Assembly: GCF_020526085.1 (NCBI RefSeq)
Contig: NZ_CP084874.1
Coordinates: 2,790,001-2,854,000 of the forward strand
Direction: 5' to 3'
DNA length: 64,000 nt
Source of the DNA: Klebsiella africana
GTDB taxonomy: Bacteria; Pseudomonadota; Gammaproteobacteria; Enterobacterales; Enterobacteriaceae
Positions 57,520-64,000 of this stretch are shown here, piece after piece. The notes beneath the pieces were generated by a model that saw nothing but the letters and a program-made list of their open reading frames with translations, had not been told where the DNA came from and made no database searches. The translations under genes were made by a program, and so were the position numbers. The stretch's first letter is position 1, and each line of letters begins with the position of its first letter.

Positions 57520-58930
57520 GGTGCTTCTCCATCAGCGCCTTCTGGCGCAACAGGGAACTGGGGCGATAGCGCTCCTCGCCATAATGGTGTTGCAGGTTCT
57601 CCAGCAGTTGCAGCACCCGCCGCCAGCCAAGGCGTTCTCCCCATGCCAGCGGGCCGTGCGGATAGTTGACGCCAAGGCGCATCGCGGTATCAATATCATG
57701 CGGGCTGGCGATCCCTTTTTGCACCGCATCCAGCGCTTCGTTAATCAGCATCGCCACCGTGCGCCACACCAGCAGGCCGGGATAATCGGCAATACGCAGC
57801 ACTTTCTTGCCCTGCTGTTGGAAGTAATGCACGGCCTTATCAGTGGCCGCAGGCGCGTTGGTCGCCGCTGCGGCCAGCACCACCGTATCGCTGGCGCACA
57901 GGTCATACACCACCACCGGGCGGTGATGCTTCACACTCAGCGCCAGCGCCGTCTCGCCTGCGGTCTCCAGCAACAAGAGATCATCTAATTCAGTGACGTT
58001 GTCACTTATAACGGTGACGGATTTCGCGCCAGTGGATGCCGGCGGCAGCGTCGCGTCCGGCTGCGTCTCCGCAGGCCAGCGATAGACGCCGTGACCGCTC
58101 TTTTTACCCAGCCGCCCGGCCTGCGCCAGCTCTTGCTGCAGGAGCGACGGCAGATAGCGGCGGTCCTGCCAGAAGGCGTTAAATACCGAACAGGTCACGG
58201 CGAAGTTGACGTCCTGGCCAATCAGGTCAGTCAATGCCAGCGGCCCCATCGGAAAACCGCCGCCGTCACGCAAAGCGGCATCGATAACCTCCGGGGCGGC
58301 AACCTGCTCTTCCAGCGCGCGCCAGGCCTCAGCGTAGAATGGACGCGCTACGCGGTTAACGATAAAACCGGGCGTTGAGCGGCAGCGCACCGGCTGTTTC
58401 CCCCAGCCGCTTACGCACTGGCACAGCTGCTCCACAACTTCTGCGGAGGTCGCAAGACCACTCACCACCTCGACCAGCTTCATCACCGGCGCCGGATTAA
58501 AAAAGTGCAGCCCGGCCACCCGCTCCGGGTTTTTGACCCCGGCGGCGAGGGCGGTAATCGAAATAGACGAAGTGTTACTGGTCAACAACGTTGACGGCGC
58601 GCAGATCGCCGCCAGCTGCGCGAACAGCGCCGTTTTGACCTCCAGCCGTTCAGAGGCCGCTTCAATTACTAAATCCGCGTCGGCAAGCGCGGCTAAATCG
58701 TGAGCCGGATGCAGGCGCGCCAGCAGCGCGTCGGCCTGCTCTGACGCCAGTTTGCCGCGCTCGACCCGTGATGCCAGACGCATAGCAATGCCGTCGATCG
58801 CCTGGGCAATCGCGGTTTGATTAATATCGAAAATACGCACCGGATGTCCGGCGGCAGCGGCTACTTCGGCAATACCGGCGCCCATGGTGCCGCTGCCGAT
58901 CACCGCCACGGTGGCAAAGGATGTTGTCAT
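57509..58930 (-). CDS. paaH: 3-hydroxyadipyl-CoA dehydrogenase
   Basis: NAD-dependent beta-hydroxyacyl-CoA dehydrogenase of 473 residues giving 3-oxoadipyl-CoA. The Rossmann motif VIGSGTMGAGIAEV is near residues 10-23, and GLHFFNPAPVMKLVEVV with the catalytic histidine near 140. The second 3HCDH C-terminal domain (about 395-470) includes AMRLGVNYPHGPL. A matS site lies inside the coding sequence at 57993. Third-base choice there is constrained by both functions. Confidence 0.95.
   Translation of the reverse strand: MTTSFATVAVIGSGTMGAGIAEVAAAAGHPVRIFDINQTAIAQAIDGIAMRLASRVERGKLASEQADALLARLHPAHDLAALADADLVIEAASERLEVKTALFAQLAAICAPSTLLTSNTSSISITALAAGVKNPERVAGLHFFNPAPVMKLVEVVSGLATSAEVVEQLCQCVSGWGKQPVRCRSTPGFIVNRVARPFYAEAWRALEEQVAAPEVIDAALRDGGGFPMGPLALTDLIGQDVNFAVTCSVFNAFWQDRRYLPSLLQQELAQAGRLGKKSGHGVYRWPAETQPDATLPPASTGAKSVTVISDNVTELDDLLLLETAGETALALSVKHHRPVVVYDLCASDTVVLAAAATNAPAATDKAVHYFQQQGKKVLRIADYPGLLVWRTVAMLINEALDAVQKGIASPHDIDTAMRLGVNYPHGPLAWGERLGWRRVLQLLENLQHHYGEERYRPSSLLRQKALMEKHHEQ
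57993..58005. other. matS site inside paaH
   Basis: GTGACGTTGTCAC is identical to the 6238 copy. On the coding strand it reads through codons for SDNVTEL in a linker region of PaaH. Confidence 0.8.
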
Positions 58931-58933
58931 GGC

Positions 58934-59722
58934 CTATTTCCCGCTGAACTGTGGTGGTCGTTTGGCCAGAAACGCGCTGACCCCTTCGCGGTAATCATCG
59001 CTGCGCCCGGCCAGACGCTGATAATCGCGCTCCAGATCCAGCTGCGCATCGAGGCTATTGGTTTCCGCCGCCAGCAGCGCCTTTTTAATCAACCCAAGAC
59101 CAAACGTCGGTTGCGCCGCCAGATGACGCGCCAGTTGCAGACTGGTATCCGCCAGTTCTGAATCATCCACCAGTTGCCAAATCATTCCCCACTGCGCGGC
59201 CTGTTCCGCGCTGAGGCTATCGCCCAGCAGCGCCAGCCCCATCGCGCGAGCGCGGCCGGCCACCCGCGGCAGGAACCAGCTGCCGCCGCAGTCCGGCACC
59301 AGGCCGAGCTTGCTGAACGCCATCACAAATTTGGCCGAACGCGCGGCCAGCACGATATCGCAGCCCAGCGCCAGGGTCGCGCCCGCGCCGGCGGCCACGC
59401 CGTTGACCGCGCAGATAACCGGCTTCGGCAGCGCCGCCAGACGGCGCACTAACGGGTTGTAAAAGCGTTCTACCGACAGGCCGAGATCCGGCGGCGGGCC
59501 GCTGGGGTCGACATTGCGATCGTTCAAATCCTGGCCGGCGCAAAAGCCGCGACCGGCGCCGGTGATCAGCAAGCAGCGTACGCCGTCATCGCGCTCGGCC
59601 TGCTTCAGACATTCCGCCAGCTGGTGATGCATCAGGTCGTTAAAACTGTTAAGGCGGTCCGGGCGATTGAGGGTAATGGTCATGACGCCCTGTTCCACTG
59701 CGCTGAGAATGAAAGCTTCCAC
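58934..59722 (-). CDS. paaG: 1,2-epoxyphenylacetyl-CoA isomerase
   Basis: Crotonase-fold isomerase of 262 residues converting the ring epoxide to the oxepin-CoA; it also acts later as a delta-isomerase. Oxyanion-hole regions GAGRGFCAGQDL near residue 60 and GVAAGAGATLALGCD near 108; the acidic active residue is probably in the LGLVPDCGGSWFLPR loop near 142. It ends 3 bases before paaH starts. Confidence 0.94.
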   Translation of the reverse strand: MEAFILSAVEQGVMTITLNRPDRLNSFNDLMHHQLAECLKQAERDDGVRCLLITGAGRGFCAGQDLNDRNVDPSGPPPDLGLSVERFYNPLVRRLAALPKPVICAVNGVAAGAGATLALGCDIVLAARSAKFVMAFSKLGLVPDCGGSWFLPRVAGRARAMGLALLGDSLSAEQAAQWGMIWQLVDDSELADTSLQLARHLAAQPTFGLGLIKKALLAAETNSLDAQLDLERDYQRLAGRSDDYREGVSAFLAKRPPQFSGK

Positions 59723-59724
59723 GA

Positions 59725-60492
59725 TTAGCGTCCTTTAAATTCCGGTGTACGTTTTTGTAAGAAGGCGTCGATGCCTTCGCGGCGGTCCTCGGTGGCGCTC
59801 AGCAGGCTAAACAGCTGGCGCTCCTGTTGCAGACCGGCCTGAAGGCTGACTTCCTGCGACAGGCGCAGCGACTGTTTTGCCGCTCGTAGCGCCAGCGGCG
59901 AGTGGCGGGCAATGGTGGTTGCCAGCTGCAAGGCATACTCATCGGTTAACGCCGCCGGATGGATATCGCTGACCAGCCCGGCCTGCTGCGCCTGGCGGGC
60001 GTCAATACTCTCGCCGCTCAGCACCATCCGGCTGGCCAGCGCCTTGCCCACGCTGCGGATCAGCCGCTGGGTGCCGCCCGCGCCCGGCATAATGCCGAGG
60101 GTAATTTCCGGCAGGCCAAAACGGGCGTTGTCGCCGGCGACAATCAGGTCGCACAGCAGGGCCAGCTCGCAGCCGGCGCCAAGCGCGTAGCCGTTGACCG
60201 AAGCGATGAGCGGTTTAGTAAAGGCATCGATTCGCCCCCACAACCGTGGGCGAATATCATCCAGGGTGGCAGGCAGATCTTTTTCAGCCATTTCATTGAG
60301 GTCAGCCCCGGCGGCAAAGAACCGCGGATTGCCGCTGATAACGCAGACGCTGACGCTGCCATCGACTGCCGCCGCCTCCAGCGTCTCGGCAATCTGGGTT
60401 AAGAGGGCATTATTTAGCGCGTTGCGGGCCTGCGGGCGGTTTAGCGTCAGCTGCAGCACCCGATCATGACGGTGGATCAGCAGGTCACTCAT
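59725..60492 (-). CDS. paaF: 2,3-dehydroadipyl-CoA hydratase
   Basis: Enoyl-CoA hydratase of 255 residues adding water to 2,3-dehydroadipyl-CoA. Oxyanion-hole stretches NPRFFAAGADLNEM near 55 and NGYALGAGCELALLCD near 100, and the catalytic glutamates in ALGAGCELAL (near 109) and LPEITLGIMPGAGGTQRL (near 128). It overlaps the paaE stop by 4 bases and is followed 2 bases later by paaG. Confidence 0.95.
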   Translation of the reverse strand: MSDLLIHRHDRVLQLTLNRPQARNALNNALLTQIAETLEAAAVDGSVSVCVISGNPRFFAAGADLNEMAEKDLPATLDDIRPRLWGRIDAFTKPLIASVNGYALGAGCELALLCDLIVAGDNARFGLPEITLGIMPGAGGTQRLIRSVGKALASRMVLSGESIDARQAQQAGLVSDIHPAALTDEYALQLATTIARHSPLALRAAKQSLRLSQEVSLQAGLQQERQLFSLLSATEDRREGIDAFLQKRTPEFKGR

Positions 60493-61559
60493 GCCATCCC
60501 CCGCGCGTCAAAGTCGACCACCACATCGCCGCTGGTCGGTAACGACTGGCAGCTCAGCACGTAGCCCGCCGCCAGCTCATCCGCTTCCAGACTGTAATTG
60601 GCGGCCATCGCCACTTCCCCACGCAGCACTTTGCATTTACAGGTGGCACAAACCCCGCCCTTACAGGCAAATGGTAGATCCGCGCCCTGACGCAATGCGG
60701 CATCCAGGATGCTGTCGTCTTCGGCGCTGAGGGCGATCAGCCGATCGCGCCCGTCCTGGCGGATGGTTACCGTGCGCCCTTCCGCCTGCACGCCGGCGGC
60801 GCGCTTCACATTGCCGCCGGGGGTATTAAAGCGTTCGAGATGAATCGATTTCTCCGCTACGCCAAGTTCACGTAACGTCGTTTCCGCCTCATCCATCATC
60901 ACCGCAGGCCCGCAGATAAAGGCCTCGTCGAAACGGCTAAAATCCAGCAGATGGTCAGCGAGCTGGCGCAGTTTGTCGCCGTCAATGCGCCCCTGTAGCA
61001 GATCGCTGTCCATCGACTCCTGGCTAAACAGATGTATCACCTGCAGGCGCTGCGGATAGCGGTCTTTTAAATCGGCCAGCGCCTGGCGGAACATCATGCT
61101 ATGGCTGCTGCGGTTGCCGTAGATCAGCGTGAAGCGGCTTTGCGGCTCGGTCGCCAGCGTCGCACTAACGATCGCCATCATCGGCGTGATCCCGGAACCG
61201 GCGGCAATCGCCAGATACTCACCCTGCCGTTCGGCCTGCGGTTGATAACCGAAATGCCCCTGCGGCACCATCACTTCCAGCTCCATACCCTGCTGGATAT
61301 CGTGCTGGGCGTAGCGCGAAAAGCGCCCGCCGTCGATAGCTTTGACCGCGACGCTAATTTCGCCGGGCGTGCGGCTGCGACAAATGGAGTAACAGCGGCG
61401 CAGTTCTTCGCCGCCCAGACGGGCTTTTAGCGTCAGATGCTGGCCCGGACGAAAGCAGTATTCCGCCTGCAGGGCTTGCGGGATCGCAAAAGTGATGGTC
61501 ACCGCATCGCGGGTTTCCGGCTCGACTCTCGCCACCTTAAGCGAATGGAACGTCGTCAT
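60489..61559 (-). CDS. paaE: PaaE, reductase of phenylacetyl-CoA 1,2-epoxidase
   Basis: NADPH-dependent flavoprotein of 356 residues that passes electrons to the PaaA di-iron centre. The FAD-binding part includes RRCYSICRS near residue 53; the NAD-binding GSGITPMMAIV is near 116. The C-terminal plant-type 2Fe-2S domain has its four cysteines in CKGGVCATCKCKVL (near 300-312) and VLSCQ (near 340). ATG 61559 (MTTFHSLKVARVEP) matches E. coli; ATG 61589 would add 10 residues. Confidence 0.96.
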   Translation of the reverse strand: MTTFHSLKVARVEPETRDAVTITFAIPQALQAEYCFRPGQHLTLKARLGGEELRRCYSICRSRTPGEISVAVKAIDGGRFSRYAQHDIQQGMELEVMVPQGHFGYQPQAERQGEYLAIAAGSGITPMMAIVSATLATEPQSRFTLIYGNRSSHSMMFRQALADLKDRYPQRLQVIHLFSQESMDSDLLQGRIDGDKLRQLADHLLDFSRFDEAFICGPAVMMDEAETTLRELGVAEKSIHLERFNTPGGNVKRAAGVQAEGRTVTIRQDGRDRLIALSAEDDSILDAALRQGADLPFACKGGVCATCKCKVLRGEVAMAANYSLEADELAAGYVLSCQSLPTSGDVVVDFDARGMA

Positions 61560-61566
61560 GGCAACC

Positions 61567-62064
61567 TCAAATACATTTAAAGTAATCAAAAGGTTCGCGG
61601 CAGCTGTCGCAGCGATAGAGCGCTTTACAGGCCGTGGAACCGAATTCGCTAATCAGCGAGGTATGGGTGCTGCCGCAGCGCGGGCAGCTCACCTCGGTGG
61701 GCATGTCCGCATGGCAGGCGTGCCCCTGGGGCGGGCTGATGCCGTACTGGCGCAGGCGCTCGCGGGCATCCTGGCTCATCCAGTCGGTGGTCCACGGCGG
61801 ATCCAGCTGCAGAACGATATGCACCGGCAGAAAGCCATGCTCGCTCATGACCGTGCGGATCTCGCCCAGCAGATGCTCCGTCGCCGGACAGCCCGAATAG
61901 GTCGGGGTAAAGCCAATCACCCAGCCGTCGCCATGGCGCGCGACGCTGCGTACCATACCGAGGTCGGTGATGGTGAGTACCGGCACTTCCGGATCCGGGA
62001 TCGCGCTTAATAACCCCCAGATGGTGCGAACCTCTGCAGGAGCGATATCGGCAAGACGTTGCAT
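61567..62064 (-). CDS. paaD: PaaD, accessory protein for the epoxidase
   Basis: DUF59/MIP18-type protein of 165 residues thought to mature the Fe-S cluster of PaaE or the oxygenase. N-terminal DUF59 part (IPDPEVPVLTITDLGMV; TPTYSGCPATEHL) and a C-terminal zinc ribbon with CPRCGS and CDSCREPFDYFKCI. ATG 62064 has GAGGTGA upstream and matches E. coli; ATG 62082 lies within the end of paaC. Overlap with paaC is avoided by only 11 bases. Confidence 0.94.
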   Translation of the reverse strand: MQRLADIAPAEVRTIWGLLSAIPDPEVPVLTITDLGMVRSVARHGDGWVIGFTPTYSGCPATEHLLGEIRTVMSEHGFLPVHIVLQLDPPWTTDWMSQDARERLRQYGISPPQGHACHADMPTEVSCPRCGSTHTSLISEFGSTACKALYRCDSCREPFDYFKCI

Positions 62065-62075
62065 AGTCACCTCAC

Positions 62076-62831
62076 TTACCACTGCAGTCCGGGATGCGAA
62101 CGCTGCAGATATTGCATCTCCGCCAGCAGCGGGCCGAGATGTTCACTGTGCAGCCCCTGTTTGCCGCCGCTGCGGAAGGCCGCTTCCTGCGGGATCTTTA
62201 AACCGGCGTCGAGCAGCGCGGTGTGTACCGCGCTTTGCCATTCGGCCTGCAACTCGCGCGGATCAACCGCAATACCCTGCTCAACCAGGCGGAGATCCAC
62301 TTCATCAGCCAGGAACAGTTCGCCGGTGAAGCGCCACAGATTGTCGACCGCCTGCTGCATTTTGCGATTTGATAACTCGGTGCCGTTACCCAGACGCTCC
62401 AGCCAGCCGCGGCTAAAGCGCTGGTGGTAACGCACCTCTTTCAGCCCTTTAGCGGCAATGGCCGCCAGCTGCGCGTCGCGGCTGTTCACCAGTCGGCCGA
62501 ACAGGGCGACGTGCCAGACGTCGATAAAGAACTGACGGGCGATAGTGTCGGCAAAATTACCGTTGGGCTGCTCCACCAGCAGCAGGTTGCTGAACTGGCG
62601 TTCATCGCGGCCAAAGGCCAGCGTATCTTCGTCGCCGCAGCCGTTAAGTTCGGCGGCATAGCTTAAAAAATTGCGCGCCTGGCCGAGCAGGTCGAGGCCG
62701 ATGTTGGCCAGCGCAAGATCGATCTCCAGCTCGGGAGCATGGCCGCACCAGGCGCCTAAACGCTGGGCCAGAACCAGACCATTGTCGCCAAGCCGCAGGG
62801 CGTAGGTGGCTACGGGGTTAGGGGTATTCAT
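62076..62831 (-). CDS. paaC: PaaC, structural subunit of phenylacetyl-CoA 1,2-epoxidase
   Basis: Ferritin-like protein of 251 residues that pairs with PaaA but does not hold the di-iron site. DLALANIGLDLLGQARNFLSYAAEL near 35-59 and SRGWLERLGNGTE near 144 match E. coli. ATG 62831 (MNTPNPVATYALRLGDNG) has GAGGCGGCG upstream; it lies 7 bases after the paaB stop. Confidence 0.95.
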   Translation of the reverse strand: MNTPNPVATYALRLGDNGLVLAQRLGAWCGHAPELEIDLALANIGLDLLGQARNFLSYAAELNGCGDEDTLAFGRDERQFSNLLLVEQPNGNFADTIARQFFIDVWHVALFGRLVNSRDAQLAAIAAKGLKEVRYHQRFSRGWLERLGNGTELSNRKMQQAVDNLWRFTGELFLADEVDLRLVEQGIAVDPRELQAEWQSAVHTALLDAGLKIPQEAAFRSGGKQGLHSEHLGPLLAEMQYLQRSHPGLQW

Positions 62832-62838
62832 CGCCGCC

Positions 62839-63126
62839 TCACATATGTTCCATGCCGTCCGGCACGGTATAGAAAGTCGGATGACGGTAGACTTTGCTTT
62901 CCGCCGGGTCGAAGAATTCGCCGCGCTCTTCCGGCTGCGAAGCAACGATTTCGCTGGCCTTCACCACCCAAATTGAGCAGCCTTCGCTGCGGCGGGTATA
63001 GGCATCGCGGGCGTTCTCCAGCGCCATTTGATCATCGGCGGCGTGCAGGCTGCCGACGTGACGATGGGATAACCCCTGTTTGCTGCGAACGAACACTTCA
63101 TATAACGGCCAGTAAACTTTGCTCAT
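62839..63126 (-). CDS. paaB: PaaB, subunit of phenylacetyl-CoA 1,2-epoxidase
   Basis: Small protein of 95 residues, nearly identical to E. coli PaaB (MSKVYWPLYEVFVR start; PTFYTVPDGMEHM end). It bridges PaaAC units in the complex. The start at 63126 follows GAGAGACAAC; longer in-frame reading from 63198 overlaps paaA. It follows the paaA stop by 11 bases. Confidence 0.96.
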   Translation of the reverse strand: MSKVYWPLYEVFVRSKQGLSHRHVGSLHAADDQMALENARDAYTRRSEGCSIWVVKASEIVASQPEERGEFFDPAESKVYRHPTFYTVPDGMEHM

Positions 63127-63137
63127 GTTGTCTCTCC

Positions 63138-64000
63138 TCATGCCGCGCTGCGGGCCTGCTGTTTTTGCGCATGGGCCAGCGCGGCTTCGCGCACCCATTC
63201 GCCCTCTTCCCAGGCCTTACGCTTGGCGGCCAGCCGCTCGTGATTGCAAATGCCACGGCCGCTAATCACCTCGTTGAATTCCTGCCAGTCGATTTCGCCG
63301 AAGCGGTAGTGGCCGCTGGCTTCATCAAAGCGCAAATCCGGGTCCGGGACGGTCATACCGAGGATCTCTACCTGCGGCACGGTGTTATCGACGAAGCGCT
63401 GACGTAGCTCGTCGTTGGAGTGCAGTTTGATTTTCCACGCCATGCTGCGGGCGCTGTTCGGCGAGTTGTCATCGTTAGGGCCAAACATCATCAGCGCCGG
63501 CCACCAGAAGCGGTTAATGGCATCCTGCAGCATCTGCCGCTGTGCGTCATTGCCCTGCGCCAGCGCCATGCAGGCTTCAAATCCCTGGCGCTGGTGAAAA
63601 CTCTCTTCTTTGCAGATTTTGACCATCGCCCGGGCATAGGGGCCGTAGGAGGTCCGGCACAGTGCCACCTGGTTGACGATGGCCGCGCCATCGACCAGCC
63701 AGCCGATCACGCCGATATCGGCCCAGCTCAGGGTCGGGTAATTAAAAATGGAGGAGTATTTCATCTGCCCGTCGAGCATTTTCTGATACAGGTCTTCCCG
63801 GGCGCAGCCCAGCGTTTCCGCGGCGCTATAGAGGTACAGCCCGTGTCCGGCCTCGTCCTGTACCTTAGCCAGCAGGATCGCTTTGCGGCGCAGCGTCGGC
63901 GCGCGGGTGATCCAGTTGCCTTCCGGCAGCATGCCGACGATTTCCGAGTGCGCGTGCTGGCCTATCTGCCGAATCAGGGACTTACGATAGGCGTCCGGCA
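63138..64000 (-). CDS. paaA: PaaA, catalytic subunit of phenylacetyl-CoA 1,2-epoxidase (5' end missing)
   Basis: Di-iron oxygenase subunit that epoxidises the ring of phenylacetyl-CoA. 287 codons are present; by comparison with the 309-residue E. coli protein about 22 N-terminal residues lie beyond the right edge. The reading frame stays open through the last bases ([22 protein letters not shown]), so the internal ATG at 63932 is not the start. Iron-ligand ExxH motifs are visible in [10 protein letters not shown] and [11 protein letters not shown]. First gene of the operon unless paaZ lies upstream. Confidence 0.95.
   Translation of the reverse strand, partial: PDAYRKSLIRQIGQHAHSEIVGMLPEGNWITRAPTLRRKAILLAKVQDEAGHGLYLYSAAETLGCAREDLYQKMLDGQMKYSSIFNYPTLSWADIGVIGWLVDGAAIVNQVALCRTSYGPYARAMVKICKEESFHQRQGFEACMALAQGNDAQRQMLQDAINRFWWPALMMFGPNDDNSPNSARSMAWKIKLHSNDELRQRFVDNTVPQVEILGMTVPDPDLRFDEASGHYRFGEIDWQEFNEVISGRGICNHERLAAKRKAWEEGEWVREAALAHAQKQQARSAA

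Noticed and set aside
63138..63932. paaA starting at the internal ATG 63932
   Set aside because: The frame continues upstream to the window edge and those residues match the N-terminal part of PaaA.

Overview
The window looks like chromosomal DNA from the replication-terminus region of a Klebsiella-type enterobacterium (K. pneumoniae complex or a close relative). Most proteins align by eye, nearly residue for residue, with remembered E. coli K-12 sequences, but the DNA is GC-rich and several loci are not in K-12 or are arranged differently. I see no rRNA, tRNA, CRISPR array, insertion sequence or prophage. Both ends cut a gene: pntA on the left and paaA on the right.

Terminus signals: a Ter site overlaps the ribosome-binding region of tus (7777-7799). 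Three copies of a 13-bp sequence fit the matS consensus GTGACRNYGTCAC bound by MatP (6238, 39090, 57993). Four KOPS-like octamers GGGNAGGG all read on the minus strand. The Ter and KOPS orientations both place dif to the left of the window.

Layout. 1-8.7 kb: pntA (partial), ydgH, ydgI-folM, ydgC, rstA, a small secreted protein, rstB and tus; rstA and rstB are separated by about 0.86 kb. 8.7-20.2 kb: fumC and fumA (minus), manA, ydgA, malI facing malX-malY, and a CorA/ZntB-like transporter. The uid and hdhA genes that I recall between ydgA and malI in K-12 are absent. 20.2-23.9 kb: ydfZ, a small predicted outer-membrane protein, yedE-yedF (selenium-linked), a DUF1398-like protein and a YqaE/Pmp3 peptide. 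24.1-27.6 kb: an intact gapC, aldA and ydcF.

28.0-47.6 kb is a block not found between ydcF and hrpA in K-12. It holds an MHS-type transporter, a six-gene arginine succinyltransferase operon (astCADBE plus an amino-acid permease), a divergent catabolic-type glutamate dehydrogenase, an aldo/keto reductase with a divergent LysR regulator, a MarR-regulated tripartite efflux operon followed by an O-methyltransferase, and a YD-repeat-like lipoprotein. Uptake, the AST pathway and glutamate dehydrogenase together would turn arginine into glutamate, 2-oxoglutarate and ammonia.

47.7-64.0 kb returns to K-12-like order: hrpA, azoR, then the phenylacetate cluster on the minus strand (paaABCDEFGHIJK, paaX, paaY), with a GFA-family zinc-binding protein after paaY. 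The paa genes encode ring activation (PaaK), epoxidation (PaaABCDE), isomerisation (PaaG) and beta-oxidation (PaaF, PaaH, PaaJ), with PaaI as a salvage thioesterase. paaZ, the ring-opening gene, would lie outside the window.

No wholly new system could be established. The best leads are the split rst operon, the ydfZ/yedEF selenium grouping, the extended ast/GDH arginine locus with its 20-bp palindrome, and the efflux/O-methyltransferase cluster.
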